A stretch of DNA of 64,000 bases from Mycobacterium sp. MYCO198283 (GCF_021213805.1 NZ_JAJQJI010000006.1:124001-188000); one strand, 5' to 3'. Shown: positions 20,697 to 30,349, counted from the first letter of the stretch. Notes: a model not told the origin generated them from the letters alone. Made by a program: numbers and translations.

Positions 20697-21176
20697 ATGC
20701 AGGGAGATCCCGACGTTCTGCGACTGCTCAACGAGCAGCTCACCAGCGAACTGACCGCCATCAACCAGTACTTCCTGCATTCGAAGATGCAGCAGAGCTG
20801 GGGCTACACCGAGCTCGCGCGCCACACCCGCGCCGAGGCGTTCGAGGAGATGAACCACACGGAGTGGGTCACCGACCGGATCCTGCTGCTCGACGGCCTG
20901 CCGAACTACCAGCGGCTGTTCTCGCTGCGGGTCGGCCAGACCATCCGCGAGCAGTTCGAGAGCGACCTGGCGATCGAGCACGAGGTGCAGGCCCGCCTCA
21001 AGCCGGGCATCGTCATGTGCCGCGAAAAGGAGGACACCACCTCCGCCGTCCTGCTCGAGCGGATCCTCGCCGACGAAGAAAAGCACATCGACTACCTGGA
21101 GACGCAGCTGCGGCTCATGGACCAGCTCGGCGAGCAGCTGTACCTCGCGCAGCTGGTGGCGCGGCCGCCGGAGTAG
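20697..21176 (+). CDS. bfrA: Bacterioferritin BfrA
   Basis: A 159-residue haem-containing ferritin that oxidises and stores iron in a 24-mer shell. It matches mycobacterial BfrA from the first residues (MQGDPDVLRLLNEQLTSEL). All dinuclear ferroxidase ligands are present: E18, E51, H54, E94, E127 and H130. The haem-ligand M52 is present in EEMNH. The start ATG is preceded by AGGAG. It is divergent from bfd, and the xylulokinase-like gene follows after 9 bases, although that gene is unlikely to be functionally linked. Confidence 0.97.
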   Translation: MQGDPDVLRLLNEQLTSELTAINQYFLHSKMQQSWGYTELARHTRAEAFEEMNHTEWVTDRILLLDGLPNYQRLFSLRVGQTIREQFESDLAIEHEVQARLKPGIVMCREKEDTTSAVLLERILADEEKHIDYLETQLRLMDQLGEQLYLAQLVARPPE

Positions 21177-21185
21177 TCCGCCCGC

Positions 21186-22604
21186 ATGACGCTGGTCGCC
21201 GGTGTCGATTCGTCGACGCAGTCGTGCAAGGTGCTGGTGTGCGACGCCGACACCGGGGCGGTGGTGCGCTCGGGGTCCTCGCCGCACCCCGGCGGCACCG
21301 AGATCGACCCCGAGCACTGGTGGTCGGCGTTGCAGGCGGCGATCTGCGCGGCCGGCGGGCTCGCCGACGTCGCGGCCGTGGCCGTCGGCGCCCAGCAGCA
21401 CGGCATGGTGTGCCTGGACGACCGGGGCCGCGTCGTCCGCGACGCGCTGCTGTGGAACGACACCCGCTCCGGCGACGCCGCCGCCGCGCTGGTCGAGGAC
21501 CTCGGTGGCGCCGCCGCCTGGGCCGACGCGGTGGGGGTGGTGCCGGTCGCGGCGATCACCGCCGCCAAGCTGCGGTGGCTGGCCGACCACGAGCCGCACC
21601 ACGCCGACGCCGCCGCAGCCGTGTGCCTGCCGCACGACTGGCTGACCTGGCGGCTGCGCGGGTCACCGGGCATCCACGAGCTGACCACCGACCGCAGCGA
21701 CGCCAGCGGCACCGGCTACTTCTCCGCGGAGTCCGACACCTACCGCGAGGACCTGTTGGCCCTTGCCTTTCGCGACCGTCGGCCGTCGCTGCCGCGCGTC
21801 CTCGGGCCCGACGAGGCGGCCGGCCGCACCGCCGGCGGTGCACTGCTGGGTCCGGGCGCCGGCGACAACGCCGCGGCCGCGCTGGGACTGGGCGCCGAAC
21901 CGGGGGACTGCGTGGTGTCGATCGGGACGTCCGGCGTCGTGAGCGCGGTGGGGCACCGCGCACCGCACGACCCGGACGGGCTGGTTGCCGGCTTCGCCGA
22001 CGCGACCGGCGCCCAGCTGCCGCTGGTGTGCACGCTCAACGGCGCCCCGGTGCTGGCGGCGGTGGCCCGCACGCTCGGTGTCGACCTCGACGCGTTCTCC
22101 GCGCTCGCGCTGTCGGCGCCGGCGGGCGCCGACGGCGTAGTGCTGGTGCCCTACTTCGACGGCGAGCGGTCGCCGAACCTGCCGCGGGCGTCGGGGGCAC
22201 TGCACGGCGTCACCACGGGCAACCTCACCGCGGCCAACATGGCGCGCGCCGCGGTCGAAGGCCTGCTCGCGTCACTGGCGTTCTGCATCGACCGGATCGC
22301 CGACCAGCAGATCGCCATCGACCGGGTGATCCTCACCGGCGGCGGTGCCCGGTCCGAGGCGATCCGCCGGATCGCGCCCGCGGTGTTCGGCCGCCCCGTC
22401 GAGGTGCCGCCGGTCGGCGAGTACGTCGCCCTCGGCGCCGCCCGGCAGGCCGCCTGGACGCTGGCCGGCGGTGCCGCCGCGCCGGTGTGGCAGCGCGGTG
22501 GAACGGTCACCTACACCGCCGAGCCGACGCCCGCCGTCCTCGACCGATACGCCGCCGCATCGGCCCTGACGTTGGGTCGCCTGACCGCTACCATCCAGCC
22601 ATGA
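21186..22604 (+). CDS. xylB: Xylulokinase-like FGGY carbohydrate kinase
   Basis: A 472-residue FGGY-family sugar kinase. Features are the N-terminal [15 protein letters not shown] phosphate-binding strand, the xylulokinase-type GAQQHGMV and LWNDTRSGD substrate motifs near residues 61 and 81, the [11 protein letters not shown] block near 223, and the second ATPase motif [15 protein letters not shown] near 380. The substrate is probably D-xylulose or a related ketose; nearby transport or isomerase genes that would confirm this are missing. The stop overlaps the next gene as ATGA. Confidence 0.82.
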   Translation: MTLVAGVDSSTQSCKVLVCDADTGAVVRSGSSPHPGGTEIDPEHWWSALQAAICAAGGLADVAAVAVGAQQHGMVCLDDRGRVVRDALLWNDTRSGDAAAALVEDLGGAAAWADAVGVVPVAAITAAKLRWLADHEPHHADAAAAVCLPHDWLTWRLRGSPGIHELTTDRSDASGTGYFSAESDTYREDLLALAFRDRRPSLPRVLGPDEAAGRTAGGALLGPGAGDNAAAALGLGAEPGDCVVSIGTSGVVSAVGHRAPHDPDGLVAGFADATGAQLPLVCTLNGAPVLAAVARTLGVDLDAFSALALSAPAGADGVVLVPYFDGERSPNLPRASGALHGVTTGNLTAANMARAAVEGLLASLAFCIDRIADQQIAIDRVILTGGGARSEAIRRIAPAVFGRPVEVPPVGEYVALGAARQAAWTLAGGAAAPVWQRGGTVTYTAEPTPAVLDRYAAASALTLGRLTATIQP

Positions 22605-23083
22605 GCCGCATCGGTGACTTCCCCGACGACGACCTCGCCGGCTGGATCGAGAAGTCGCCGCACCTCGGCATGGCGATCGGCGGATTCAGCGCCGCGGTCT
22701 ACGAGAAGAACCGGCTGCCGAAGCGGACCCGCGAGCTGGCCCGCATGGTCATCGCGCTGGACAACGAATGCGTCGTCTGCCAGCACACCCGCGACAGCGA
22801 CGGTGCGGCGGCGGGCGTCGACGAGGACCTCTACGACCATGCCGCGCAGTGGCGCACCTGGCCCGGGTACAGCGCCGCCGAGCGCATCGCGGCGGAGTTC
22901 GCCGAGCGGTTCGCCACCGACCACACCGGGCTGCGCGACGACGAGGAGTTCTGGGCGCGCGCCAAGGAGCACTACACCGACGAATTGCTCGCCGATCTGG
23001 CGCTGTCGTGCGCGCTGTGGGTCGGGATGGGCCGCGTGCTCTCCACCCTGGACATCGCCCAGGCGTGCAAGGTGACCCTCTAG
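22601..23083 (+). CDS. AhpD-like carboxymuconolactone decarboxylase family protein
   Basis: A 160-residue AhpD/CMD-fold protein. The redox-type motif CVVCQHTR (C-x-x-C-x-H) is at about residue 50, suggesting peroxidase or disulfide-reducing activity rather than lactone decarboxylation. The ATG at 22601 overlaps the kinase TGA in a 4-base ATGA junction and begins [13 protein letters not shown], so the much longer upstream extension of this frame is rejected. A strong hairpin follows its stop. Confidence 0.85.
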   Translation: MSRIGDFPDDDLAGWIEKSPHLGMAIGGFSAAVYEKNRLPKRTRELARMVIALDNECVVCQHTRDSDGAAAGVDEDLYDHAAQWRTWPGYSAAERIAAEFAERFATDHTGLRDDEEFWARAKEHYTDELLADLALSCALWVGMGRVLSTLDIAQACKVTL

Positions 23084-23095
23084 CTGTACTCGCGC

Positions 23096-23150
23096 GAACG
23101 TTGATTACCCGTCGCGATTCGGGCGGAAAAGCGACGGGTAATCCACGTTC
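23096..23150. terminator. Strong bidirectional hairpin between convergent genes
   Basis: Inner arms GATTACCCGTCGC (23103-23115) and GCGACGGGTAATC (23131-23143) form a perfect 13-bp stem with a 15-base loop. After a 2-base internal loop the outer arms GAACG (23096-23100) and CGTTC (23146-23150) add 5 bp. It separates the ends of the AhpD-like and SnoaL-like genes, so a bidirectional terminator is likely. It could also be a copy of a dispersed palindromic repeat. Confidence 0.7.
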
Positions 23151-23158
23151 GGCAGAGT

Positions 23159-23638
23159 TCAGACCTGCCCGGTGGCGTCGTACACCCAGGAGGTGTCGGC
23201 GTTGCCGAGGTTCTCCAGCCACCGCGGCGGCGCGGAGTTCGCGAGCGCGCCGAAGTCCCAGTAGTCCTTCCACACCGTGACCTGATCGCCGCGCACCTTG
23301 TGGACCGTGACGAACGGCAGCACCACCTGCTCGCCGGTGTCGAACCGCCACGTCTCGGAGTGCTCGTAGAGCACGTCGATCACATTCGCCCGGTCGCTTC
23401 GCTCCTGCCCGCCGACCCCGTTGCTCACGATCACGCCGTCATGGTTCTCGTAATGCGCCAGCGGTTCGAGGCCCACCTTGAGCCGTTTGACGATGTCGGC
23501 CGGCCCGCGCGCGGCCAGGGTCAGCCCGACGGGCATGTCGGCGTAGATGCAGTCGTCGGCGAGAAAGGTCGTGAGCCGGTCCCAATCCCGATCCGACAGC
23601 GCCCGCCACAAGCCCAGCACCGTGTCCTCAGCCGACAT
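23159..23638 (-). CDS. SnoaL-like / limonene-epoxide-hydrolase-type NTF2-fold protein
   Basis: A 159-residue alpha+beta-barrel protein. It shows SDRDWDRLTTFLADDCIYADMP at the N-terminus and a late VWKDYWDFGAL segment, with Asp, Arg and Tyr residues typical of the pocket in this fold. Members include hydrolases, isomerases and non-enzymatic binding proteins. The middle contains VGGQERSDRA (about residues 73-83), which looks like a short in-frame insertion related to one in the upstream gene. Its ATG lies inside the end of the amidohydrolase gene (11-base overlap), so the two are translationally coupled. Confidence 0.8.
   Translation of the reverse strand: MSAEDTVLGLWRALSDRDWDRLTTFLADDCIYADMPVGLTLAARGPADIVKRLKVGLEPLAHYENHDGVIVSNGVGGQERSDRANVIDVLYEHSETWRFDTGEQVVLPFVTVHKVRGDQVTVWKDYWDFGALANSAPPRWLENLGNADTSWVYDATGQV
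23392..23414 (-). repeat. Short in-frame repeat unit, copy 1
   Basis: GGTCGCTTCGCTCCTGCCC with the following CGCCG encodes GGQERSD on the minus strand within the SnoaL-like gene. It is closely related to a segment at 24229-24252 in the neighbouring amidohydrolase. I saw no third copy. Confidence 0.4.
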
Positions 23639-25442
23639 GGGCCAGCTCCTCGCGCTGCAGCGCGGCGACCGTCCGGTCGGCGGGCAGGAAGCTACCGGTG
23701 CGCGTCGCGCCGACGATCCCGGTCGGCCGGCCGTCCGCCACGACCCGCCGGCCGCCGACGAACACCGCCGTCACCGCGGCGTCGTTGCGGTTGACCATCC
23801 GGCGCAGGCCGCCATAGGCCGGCACGGCCTCCTCGGCGTAGGCGTCCAGGGTGTCGTCGAGCCGTTCGGGGTCGACCACCGCGATGTCCGCCCGGTCGCC
23901 GATCCGCAGGTGCCCGGCGTCGATGCGATACCAGTCGGCGAGTTCGCCGGTGAGCCGGTGCACCGCCTGCTCGACGGTGAGGAACGGCTGCCCGGCGCGT
24001 TCGGCGTCGCGCACGTGGCGCAGCAGCCGCAGGCCCATGTTGTAGAACGCCATGTTGCGCAGGTGCGCGCCGGCATCGGAGAAGCCCAACTGGATGCCGG
24101 GATGGGCCGCGAAGCGCTTGAGCACGTCGGGCCGGTGATTGGAGATGGTGGTGCGCCAGCGCAGCGCCCGGCCGTGCTCGACGACCAGGTCGAGGAACGC
24201 GTCGACCGGATGTACGCACTGCCCTTCCCCGTCGCTCCGCTCGCCCCCGCCGCGCATCCGGCCGACCTCGCCTAACGACTTCCCGACGACCGTCCCGTCG
24301 GGGCAGGCCACGATCTCGGCGTCGAAGAAGTCGCGGTGCCATACCCGGATGCCGAGCTTGCTCTCGTACTGCTTGCGGAACGTCCGCCGGTAGTGCTCGT
24401 CGCGCATCAGCTCGTTGCGCTCGACCTCGTCGCGCAGGTGCAGCGCCGCCGCGCCGGCGCCGAACTCCTCGAACACCACCAGGTCGATCCCGTCGGCGTA
24501 CACCTCGAACGGCACCGGCAGATGCTGCCAGCGAAAGTCGCCGCCGAGCCGGTTGACGACGCGGGCCAGGCCGTCGATGAGGAACACCGCGTAGGGATTG
24601 GCCTTGACGTCCGCGGCCGAGAGCAGGCTGGTCTTGAGCCGGCGGCGGAAGAAGCCGGTCGATGCGAAGGCCTGCGACACCAGGTTCAGTGGATTCTGGA
24701 TGTCGGGTCCGGACTGCAGTACCCGGTCCGCGCGCCGCAGCAGGGCCTTGAGCCGCCGCAACTCGCGGGCCTTGGCGTAGGTCGACGGCAGCGTGCGCGA
24801 TCGGCACGTGTCGCCGTCGAGCTTGTCGAACAGCAACTGCTGCGAACTCATCCCGACGAAGCCTGCGTCGAGCGCGTCGGCGAGCATCCGCTCCATGCGC
24901 TGCTGTTCGGCTCTGGTGGGCCGGACGTCCTTGCGGGTGGCGCGGTCGAGGCCCATGACGGCGGTGCGCATGTCGGAGTGCCCGATGAACGAGGCGACGT
25001 TGGGGCCCAGCGGCCGGCGCTGCAGCGCTGCGACGTACTCCTCGGGCGTCGACCACGTCTTGTTGTCGTCGACCACCGCGATGACGTGCTCGCGCGGGAT
25101 CGCCTCGACCCGGCCGAACAGGTCGCCCGCGTCGGTGCCGTCGACGTGGACGGTCGACAGCGAGCACGATCCCAGGAAGACCGTGGTGACGCCGTGGCGC
25201 AGCGATTCGCTCAGTGCCGGCGCGGCGAGCACCTCGACGTCGTAGTGCGTGTGGATGTCGATCAGGCCGGGCAACACCCATTTGCCCGTCGCGTCGAGGA
25301 CCTGCGGACAGCCGGTGTCGTCGAGCGGATCCGCCGTGATGGTGGCGACGTGGCCGCCGCGGATGCCGATGGTGCGGATCGCCGACGGTGCGCCGGCACC
25401 GTCGAACCAGCGGCCGCCCCGAATGATCGTGTCGTAGGTCAC
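23628..25442 (-). CDS. Amidohydrolase, N-acyl-D-amino-acid deacylase type
   Basis: A 604-residue amidohydrolase-superfamily enzyme. The metal ligands H64 and H66 are in GLIDIHTHYD; a TFIGHSD-like ASFIGHSDMR block lies near residue 155, the SDAGAHLRNMAFYN Asp motif near 462, and the C-terminal DRADIAVVDPERLDD composite-domain strand near 525. The expected carboxylated-Lys or Cys position was not identified. About residues 393-408 (MRGGGERSDGEGQCV) look inserted between otherwise continuous motifs. Family members act on N-acyl-D-amino acids, dihydropyrimidines or other amides; the substrate here is unknown. A 12-base palindrome lies 22 bases before the start. Confidence 0.83.
   Translation of the reverse strand: MTYDTIIRGGRWFDGAGAPSAIRTIGIRGGHVATITADPLDDTGCPQVLDATGKWVLPGLIDIHTHYDVEVLAAPALSESLRHGVTTVFLGSCSLSTVHVDGTDAGDLFGRVEAIPREHVIAVVDDNKTWSTPEEYVAALQRRPLGPNVASFIGHSDMRTAVMGLDRATRKDVRPTRAEQQRMERMLADALDAGFVGMSSQQLLFDKLDGDTCRSRTLPSTYAKARELRRLKALLRRADRVLQSGPDIQNPLNLVSQAFASTGFFRRRLKTSLLSAADVKANPYAVFLIDGLARVVNRLGGDFRWQHLPVPFEVYADGIDLVVFEEFGAGAAALHLRDEVERNELMRDEHYRRTFRKQYESKLGIRVWHRDFFDAEIVACPDGTVVGKSLGEVGRMRGGGERSDGEGQCVHPVDAFLDLVVEHGRALRWRTTISNHRPDVLKRFAAHPGIQLGFSDAGAHLRNMAFYNMGLRLLRHVRDAERAGQPFLTVEQAVHRLTGELADWYRIDAGHLRIGDRADIAVVDPERLDDTLDAYAEEAVPAYGGLRRMVNRNDAAVTAVFVGGRRVVADGRPTGIVGATRTGSFLPADRTVAALQREELAHVG
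24229..24252 (-). repeat. Short in-frame repeat unit, copy 2
   Basis: CGTCGCTCCGCTCGCCCCC with flanking bases encodes GGGERSDG in the amidohydrolase. It shares the GTCGCTYCGCTC core and the ERSD peptide with copy 1, and sits in what seems an extra loop of the protein. Confidence 0.4.
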
Positions 25443-25464
25443 ATTGGTATCGAATCAGCGCCCA

Positions 25465-25476
25465 TGACAGGTGTCA
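25465..25476. promoter_or_regulatory. 12-base operator-like palindrome TGACAGGTGTCA
   Basis: A palindrome with arms TGACA and TGTCA around a GG spacer, 22 bases upstream of the amidohydrolase ATG at 25442 and 118 bases upstream of mgtA on the other strand. It fits a GntR- or TetR-type operator; the regulator is not adjacent. Confidence 0.45.
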
Positions 25477-25594
25477 ACGCCATCAGTAGACAGATTCTGC
25501 ACATTGTTCACGTGCCGGGTTGTTCGGCCGGTGTTCACCCGGTGCCCGTTCACTCGTCGGCGACCGCACACCCGCGCCAGGTCAGCTCCGGGCC

Positions 25595-26734
25595 ATGCGG
25601 ATCGTCCAGGTCGCCAACTTCTACGGTCCGCGTTCGGGCGGTCTGCGCACGGCGGTGGACCGGCTCGGCGCCGAGTACGTCGCCGCGGGCCACGACGTCC
25701 GGCTCGTCGTGCCCGGTGGCACCGGTGGCAGCCGGCGGCTGGCGTCCGGGGTCGTGCGGATCACCGTGCCGGCGGCGGTCCTCCCGTTCACCGGCGGCTA
25801 CCGGGCGATCCGGCCGGCCGCGGTGCGACGGGTGCTGGCCGACCTCGCACCCGACGCCCTGGAGGTGTCGGACCGGCTGACCCTGCGGTCGCTCGGCCGG
25901 TGGGGCGCCCGCCGCGGTGTGCGCACGGTCATGATCAGCCACGAACGCCTCGACCGGTTGACCGGCCTGGTGTTGCCCAAGCCGCTCGCCCGCGGCGTGG
26001 CCGACGCGGCGAATCGCCGCACCGCGGCCGGCTACGACACCGTGGTCTGCACGACCGCGTTCGCCCGCCGGGAGTTCGACCGGATCGCGGCCGCGAACAC
26101 CCGGACCGTCCCGCTGGGCGTCGACCTCGACCTGTTCCATCCGTCGCGTGCGGCCCGCCGAGCGGCGGGCGGCGAGCTGCTGCTGGTCCACTGCGGGCGG
26201 TTGTCGGTCGAGAAGCGCGCGGACCGCAGCATCGCGACGCTGGCGGCGCTGCGCGACGGCGGCGTCGACGCGCGGCTGCTGGTCGTGGGGGAGGGCCCGT
26301 TGCGGGCTCGCCTGCAGCGCCAGGCCGCCGACCTGCCCGTCGCGTTCACCGGGTTCATCGGCGACCGTGAGCGCGTCGCCGCGCTCCTGGCGTCGGCGGA
26401 CGTGTCGCTGGCGCCCGGCCCGCACGAGACGTTCGGTCTGGCGGCGCTCGAGGCGCTGGCCTGCGGCACGCCCGTCGTCGTGTCGGCGACCTCGGCGCTG
26501 GCGGAGATCGTCGGCCACGGCGGTGCCGTGGCCGACAACGACCCGGCGTCGTTCGCGGCGGCGGTGCGCGCGCTGCTGGCGGTGCCCGAAGCGCAGCGTC
26601 GGGCCGCGGCGAGGCGGCGCGCCGAGGCCTACACGTGGTCGCGGGCCGCCGCGGGCATGCTCGCCGCGCTGGGCGGAGATCACCGGCGCGTCGGCGCGTC
26701 CGACGTTTGGCCGGCCCGGCGGTGTGGCACGTAG
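25595..26734 (+). CDS. mgtA: GDP-mannose-dependent alpha-mannosyltransferase MgtA
   Basis: A 379-residue GT4 (GT-B fold) glycosyltransferase matching M. tuberculosis Rv0557 (MgtA, earlier called PimB). Shared blocks include VQVANFYGPRSGGLRTAVD, DALEVSDRLTLRSLGRWG, TVMISHERLDRLTG, HCGRLSVEKRADRSI and the EX7E motif in ETFGLAALE. MgtA transfers mannose to a diacylglycerol-glucuronate lipid, a cell-envelope glycolipid acceptor. The frame opens at 25520, but the ATG at 25595 (MRIVQVANFYG) matches homologues. The stop TAG is followed directly by GGAG and the next gene's start at 26740. Confidence 0.93.
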   Translation: MRIVQVANFYGPRSGGLRTAVDRLGAEYVAAGHDVRLVVPGGTGGSRRLASGVVRITVPAAVLPFTGGYRAIRPAAVRRVLADLAPDALEVSDRLTLRSLGRWGARRGVRTVMISHERLDRLTGLVLPKPLARGVADAANRRTAAGYDTVVCTTAFARREFDRIAAANTRTVPLGVDLDLFHPSRAARRAAGGELLLVHCGRLSVEKRADRSIATLAALRDGGVDARLLVVGEGPLRARLQRQAADLPVAFTGFIGDRERVAALLASADVSLAPGPHETFGLAALEALACGTPVVVSATSALAEIVGHGGAVADNDPASFAAAVRALLAVPEAQRRAAARRRAEAYTWSRAAAGMLAALGGDHRRVGASDVWPARRCGT

Positions 26735-26739
26735 GAGCC

Positions 26740-27708
26740 ATGGCTTCGGAGTGGGACTGCATCGTCGTCGGAGGTGGCGCGGCCGGGCTGAGCGCCGCCC
26801 TGGTGCTGGGACGGTCGCGGCGCCGCACCCTGCTGGTGGACGCCGGGGAGCAGTCGAACCTGGCGGCTCCCGGGGTGGGCGGACTGCTGGGCCACGACGG
26901 CCGATCGCCCGCCGAGCTGTATGCGCTGGCGCGCCACGAGCTGACGACCTACCCGGATGTGACGGTGGAGAAGACGTCGGTGACCGGCGGGCAGAAAGCC
27001 GCCGACGGGTTCGTGCTGACGCTTGCCGACGGCCGCACCGAGCAAGCCCGCCGCGTGTTGCTCAGCCCCGGCATGGACTACCGGCCGCCGGAGCTGCCCG
27101 GACTGCCCGAGCTGTGGGGGAACACGGTGTTCCACTGCCCGTTCTGCCACGGCTGGGAGGTGCGGGACCGGCCGCTGGCGGCGCTGGCCCGCGGCGAGAA
27201 GGCGATCCACACGTCGCTGCTGCTGCGCGGGTGGAGTGACGACGTGGTGCTGTTGACCAACGGTCCGTGCGAGCTCGACGACGCGAACAAGGCGCTGGTG
27301 CAGGCCGCCGGGGTGCAGGTCGACGAGCGACCGGTGGCCCGGTTGGAGAGCGAGGACGGCGAGCTGTCGGCGGTCGTGTTCGCCGACGGCGACCGGTTGC
27401 CGCGCCGGGGGCTACTGGTGGAGACGACGCTGCACCAGCGGACCGGGCTGGCCGAACAGTTCGGCGCCGAGCTGTCGCCCCCGGGTCCGGTGGTGAAGAA
27501 CGCGGTCGCCGTCGACGACCAGCACCGCACCACGGTGCCCGGGCTGTTCGCCGCCGGCGACGCCAGCGCGCAGACCCCGCAGGTGGCGAATGCGATCGCC
27601 TCAGGGCTGGCGGCGGCGGCCTCGGTGGTGCAGAGCCTGCTCGCCGAGGACGTCGGGCTGCCGTTCGAGACGGGCGGCGCGGAGATCGCGCTCAGCGCCC
27701 CGGTGTGA
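26740..27708 (+). CDS. Thioredoxin-reductase-like NAD(P)/FAD-dependent oxidoreductase
   Basis: A 322-residue two-dinucleotide-binding-domain flavoprotein of the TrxB-like group. The FAD motif CIVVGGGAAGLSAALVLG is at residues 7-24, a CxxC pair is in VFHCPFCHGWEV near residue 130, and the second FAD motif TTVPGLFAAGDAS is near 270. The NADPH-binding GxGxxA/G loop in the middle (region GEKAIHTSLLLRG) is degenerate, as in ferredoxin-flavin-type or gliotoxin-type disulfide oxidases, so its reductant may differ from TrxB. The ATG at 26740 has GGAG 3 bases upstream and follows mgtA by 5 bases. It ends 2 bases before the convergent P450 gene. Confidence 0.85.
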   Translation: MASEWDCIVVGGGAAGLSAALVLGRSRRRTLLVDAGEQSNLAAPGVGGLLGHDGRSPAELYALARHELTTYPDVTVEKTSVTGGQKAADGFVLTLADGRTEQARRVLLSPGMDYRPPELPGLPELWGNTVFHCPFCHGWEVRDRPLAALARGEKAIHTSLLLRGWSDDVVLLTNGPCELDDANKALVQAAGVQVDERPVARLESEDGELSAVVFADGDRLPRRGLLVETTLHQRTGLAEQFGAELSPPGPVVKNAVAVDDQHRTTVPGLFAAGDASAQTPQVANAIASGLAAAASVVQSLLAEDVGLPFETGGAEIALSAPV

Positions 27709-27710
27709 CG

Positions 27711-29012
27711 CTAGCCGGCGAGCTGCCGCACCGGGTGCAGCGCGACGGGCAGCGACGCCCAGCCGTGCAGCACCCGGGTGTCGCGCCGCCGGCCGGCCCC
27801 GGCGGCCCGCACGTCCGGGAACCGCTCGAAGAAGGCCCGCAGCCCGACCTCGCCTTCGGCGCGGGCGAGCGCCGCGCCCAGGCAGAAGTGCCGGCCGCCG
27901 GAGAACGACAGGTGCCGGCCGGCGTTGGGCCGTTCCAGGTCGAAACGGTGCGGGTCCGGGAAGACCGCGGGATCGCGGTTGGCGCCGGCGAGGTAGACGA
28001 CGACCAGTTCGCCGCGCTCGATCGGCTGGCCGGCGAGCTCGGTGTCGGTGCGGGCGACGCGGGCGGTCAACTGCACCGGCGACTCCAGCCGCAGGATCTC
28101 CTCGACGGCCGTCGCCCACAGCTCCGGCCGCTCGGCCAGCGTGGCGCGCTGCTGCGGGTGGTCGAGCAGCATCCGGATCCCGTTGCCGAGCAGGTTCACC
28201 GTGGTCTCGAAGCCGGCGGCCAACACCAGGCCCGCGGTGGCCCGCAGTTCGACCTCCGAGAGCGCCACGCCGTCGTCCGACGCCGCGATCAGCTGGCTCA
28301 TGAGGTCGTCGCCGGGGTTTCGGCGCAGCTCCGCGAGGTGGTCTGCGAGCCAGGCGTTGAAGCCGGCCAGACCGCGCTCGACGGTGCGGTACTGGCGCCA
28401 CGTCAGCCCGAAGTCCAGGCTGGGTGCGGCCAGCTCGCCGAACTCCAGCACGCGGGGCTGCTCGGCCTCCGGCACACCGAGGATGTCGCTGATGATGGCG
28501 ACCGGGAGCCGGGCGCAGTACCGGTCGACGATGTCGACGACACCGTCGTCGGGGTCCAGCTCGTCGAGCAGCGCCGCCGCCGTCTGTTCGACCCGCTCGC
28601 GCAGCGCCGCCACGGCGCGCACGGTGAACACCGAGGACACCGTCCGGCGGTAGCGCGTGTGGTCGGGCGGCTCGACGGCCAGCAGCGACGGCGGGCGCAG
28701 CGGGTGCAGCAGCCCGTTGCGGGTGCGACGCTCGACCCGTTGCAGCACCGTGGGCAGACCGGTTCCGACGTCGAGGACCCGGAAGTCATCCGATCGCAGG
28801 ACCTCGGTCGCGACGGCGTGGTCGACGGTGAGGCGGCTCACCCTGGCCGTGACCAGAGGCGCCGTCCGGAGGCTGTCGTAGAACGGGATGGCGTCCGCCC
28901 GCACCGTCGGATCCACCAGGAACCGGGCCTGCGGGTCACCGCGCTGTGCGCCGATGCGCGCGAATCCGCGTACCACGCCGTGCATCATCAGCCAGTGGAT
29001 GCGCTCCTTCAT
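27711..29012 (-). CDS. cyp140: Cytochrome P450 CYP140-type
   Basis: A 433-residue P450 closely matching M. tuberculosis CYP140 (Rv1880c) in blocks such as HPLRPPSLLAVEPPDHTRYR, LEFGELAAPSLDFG and LARAEGEVGLRAFFERFPD. Catalytic parts are the I-helix AGFETTVN, the ExxR pair in EEILRLES and the haem-ligand Cys in FSGGRHFCLGAAL. The frame continues to 29459 without an ATG context; the ATG at 29012 gives MKERIHWLMMHGVVRG, the family-like start. Substrate is unknown. The adenylate cyclase gene lies 32 bases upstream on the same strand. Confidence 0.95.
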   Translation of the reverse strand: MKERIHWLMMHGVVRGFARIGAQRGDPQARFLVDPTVRADAIPFYDSLRTAPLVTARVSRLTVDHAVATEVLRSDDFRVLDVGTGLPTVLQRVERRTRNGLLHPLRPPSLLAVEPPDHTRYRRTVSSVFTVRAVAALRERVEQTAAALLDELDPDDGVVDIVDRYCARLPVAIISDILGVPEAEQPRVLEFGELAAPSLDFGLTWRQYRTVERGLAGFNAWLADHLAELRRNPGDDLMSQLIAASDDGVALSEVELRATAGLVLAAGFETTVNLLGNGIRMLLDHPQQRATLAERPELWATAVEEILRLESPVQLTARVARTDTELAGQPIERGELVVVYLAGANRDPAVFPDPHRFDLERPNAGRHLSFSGGRHFCLGAALARAEGEVGLRAFFERFPDVRAAGAGRRRDTRVLHGWASLPVALHPVRQLAG

Positions 29013-29044
29013 GGCAGCCACGCTACGTAAGCGGGCCGCGCTGT

Positions 29045-29821
29045 TCAGCAGCGCACCGGGTAGAGCCGGTGCGTGCCGCGCAGGCCCTTGAGCGACGCCT
29101 CGCGCGGTTCGCCGACCTCGACGCCGTCGGTGTCCGCGAGGGCCTCGTACACCGACTCGCTGACCAGGACCTCGCCGCCTTCGGCCTGATCGGCCACCCG
29201 CGCTGCCATCGCCACGTTGCGGCCGAACAGGTCGTCGCCGCGGCGCACCGACTTTCCCATGTGCACACCCATCCGGATGCGCAGGGCGCGCCGGCCCTTG
29301 GTGGTGTTGCGCTGGATCGCCTGACAGCACTTCACGGCGTCCTGCGGGTCGGCGAAGGCGATCATGAAGCCGTCGCCCTGGCTCTTCACGACATGCCCGT
29401 GGTGGCGATCGACCTGGCGGCGCACCTGCTTGTCGTGGCGGCTGAGCAGGCGAACCCACGCCCGGTCGCCGAGCCGCTCGTTCATCGCGGTCGAATTCTC
29501 GATGTCGGAGAAGACGAGGACGACCTTTCCGTCGGGTGCGAGTTTCGCCAGGTCCGGCCGCTCGACCTGCGCCCAGTCCGCGAGGTCGCCGATCGAGTCG
29601 CGCACCACTGCGCCCAGGCCCTCCTTGCGGAGGACGTTGGCGGTGTTCCAGACGGTCTTGACGGCTTCCTTACCGCCCTCGAGGAGCAATTGCCGGGCGT
29701 CGACCCGCTGGCGTAGTTCGTCGGCCTCGCGACGGCTCCGGACGAGCAGGACCCCTACCACCGCGAGCGCCACCGATTCGGCGACCACGACGACGACGAG
29801 CCCGATATCCCACGCGGTCAC
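29045..29821 (-). CDS. Membrane-anchored class III adenylate/guanylate cyclase
   Basis: A 258-residue protein with one N-terminal membrane helix (about residues 6-27, [19 protein letters not shown]), a charged helical linker, and a class III cyclase domain from about residue 98. The metal-binding Asp residues are in VFSDIENST and [10 protein letters not shown], and the transition-state region [11 protein letters not shown] is present. It probably makes cAMP in the cytoplasm. It sits between CYP140 and an Rpf-like gene whose upstream region has a CRP-like site, giving a possible local cAMP loop. Confidence 0.88.
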   Translation of the reverse strand: MTAWDIGLVVVVVAESVALAVVGVLLVRSRREADELRQRVDARQLLLEGGKEAVKTVWNTANVLRKEGLGAVVRDSIGDLADWAQVERPDLAKLAPDGKVVLVFSDIENSTAMNERLGDRAWVRLLSRHDKQVRRQVDRHHGHVVKSQGDGFMIAFADPQDAVKCCQAIQRNTTKGRRALRIRMGVHMGKSVRRGDDLFGRNVAMAARVADQAEGGEVLVSESVYEALADTDGVEVGEPREASLKGLRGTHRLYPVRC

Positions 29822-29851
29822 GGCCGGTCTCCTTCGTCCGGCGGCGACGGG

Positions 29852-30322
<471 letters not shown>

Positions 30323-30333
30323 TCAGCATCACG

Positions 30334-30349
30334 TGTTACGCCGATCACA
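30334..30349 (-). promoter_or_regulatory. CRP-like (cAMP receptor protein) binding site upstream of rpf
   Basis: On the minus strand the site reads TGTGA-N6-TAACA, nine of ten consensus positions of the mycobacterial Crp motif TGTGA-N6-TCACA. It is 30 bases upstream of the Rpf start codon at 30304. Mycobacterial rpfA is a known Crp target, which supports the assignment by analogy. Confidence 0.55.

Noticed and set aside
29013..29459. N-terminal extension of the CYP140 frame
   Set aside because: The extension overlaps the adenylate cyclase gene and is Arg/Gly-rich; the start at 29012 gives the family N-terminus.
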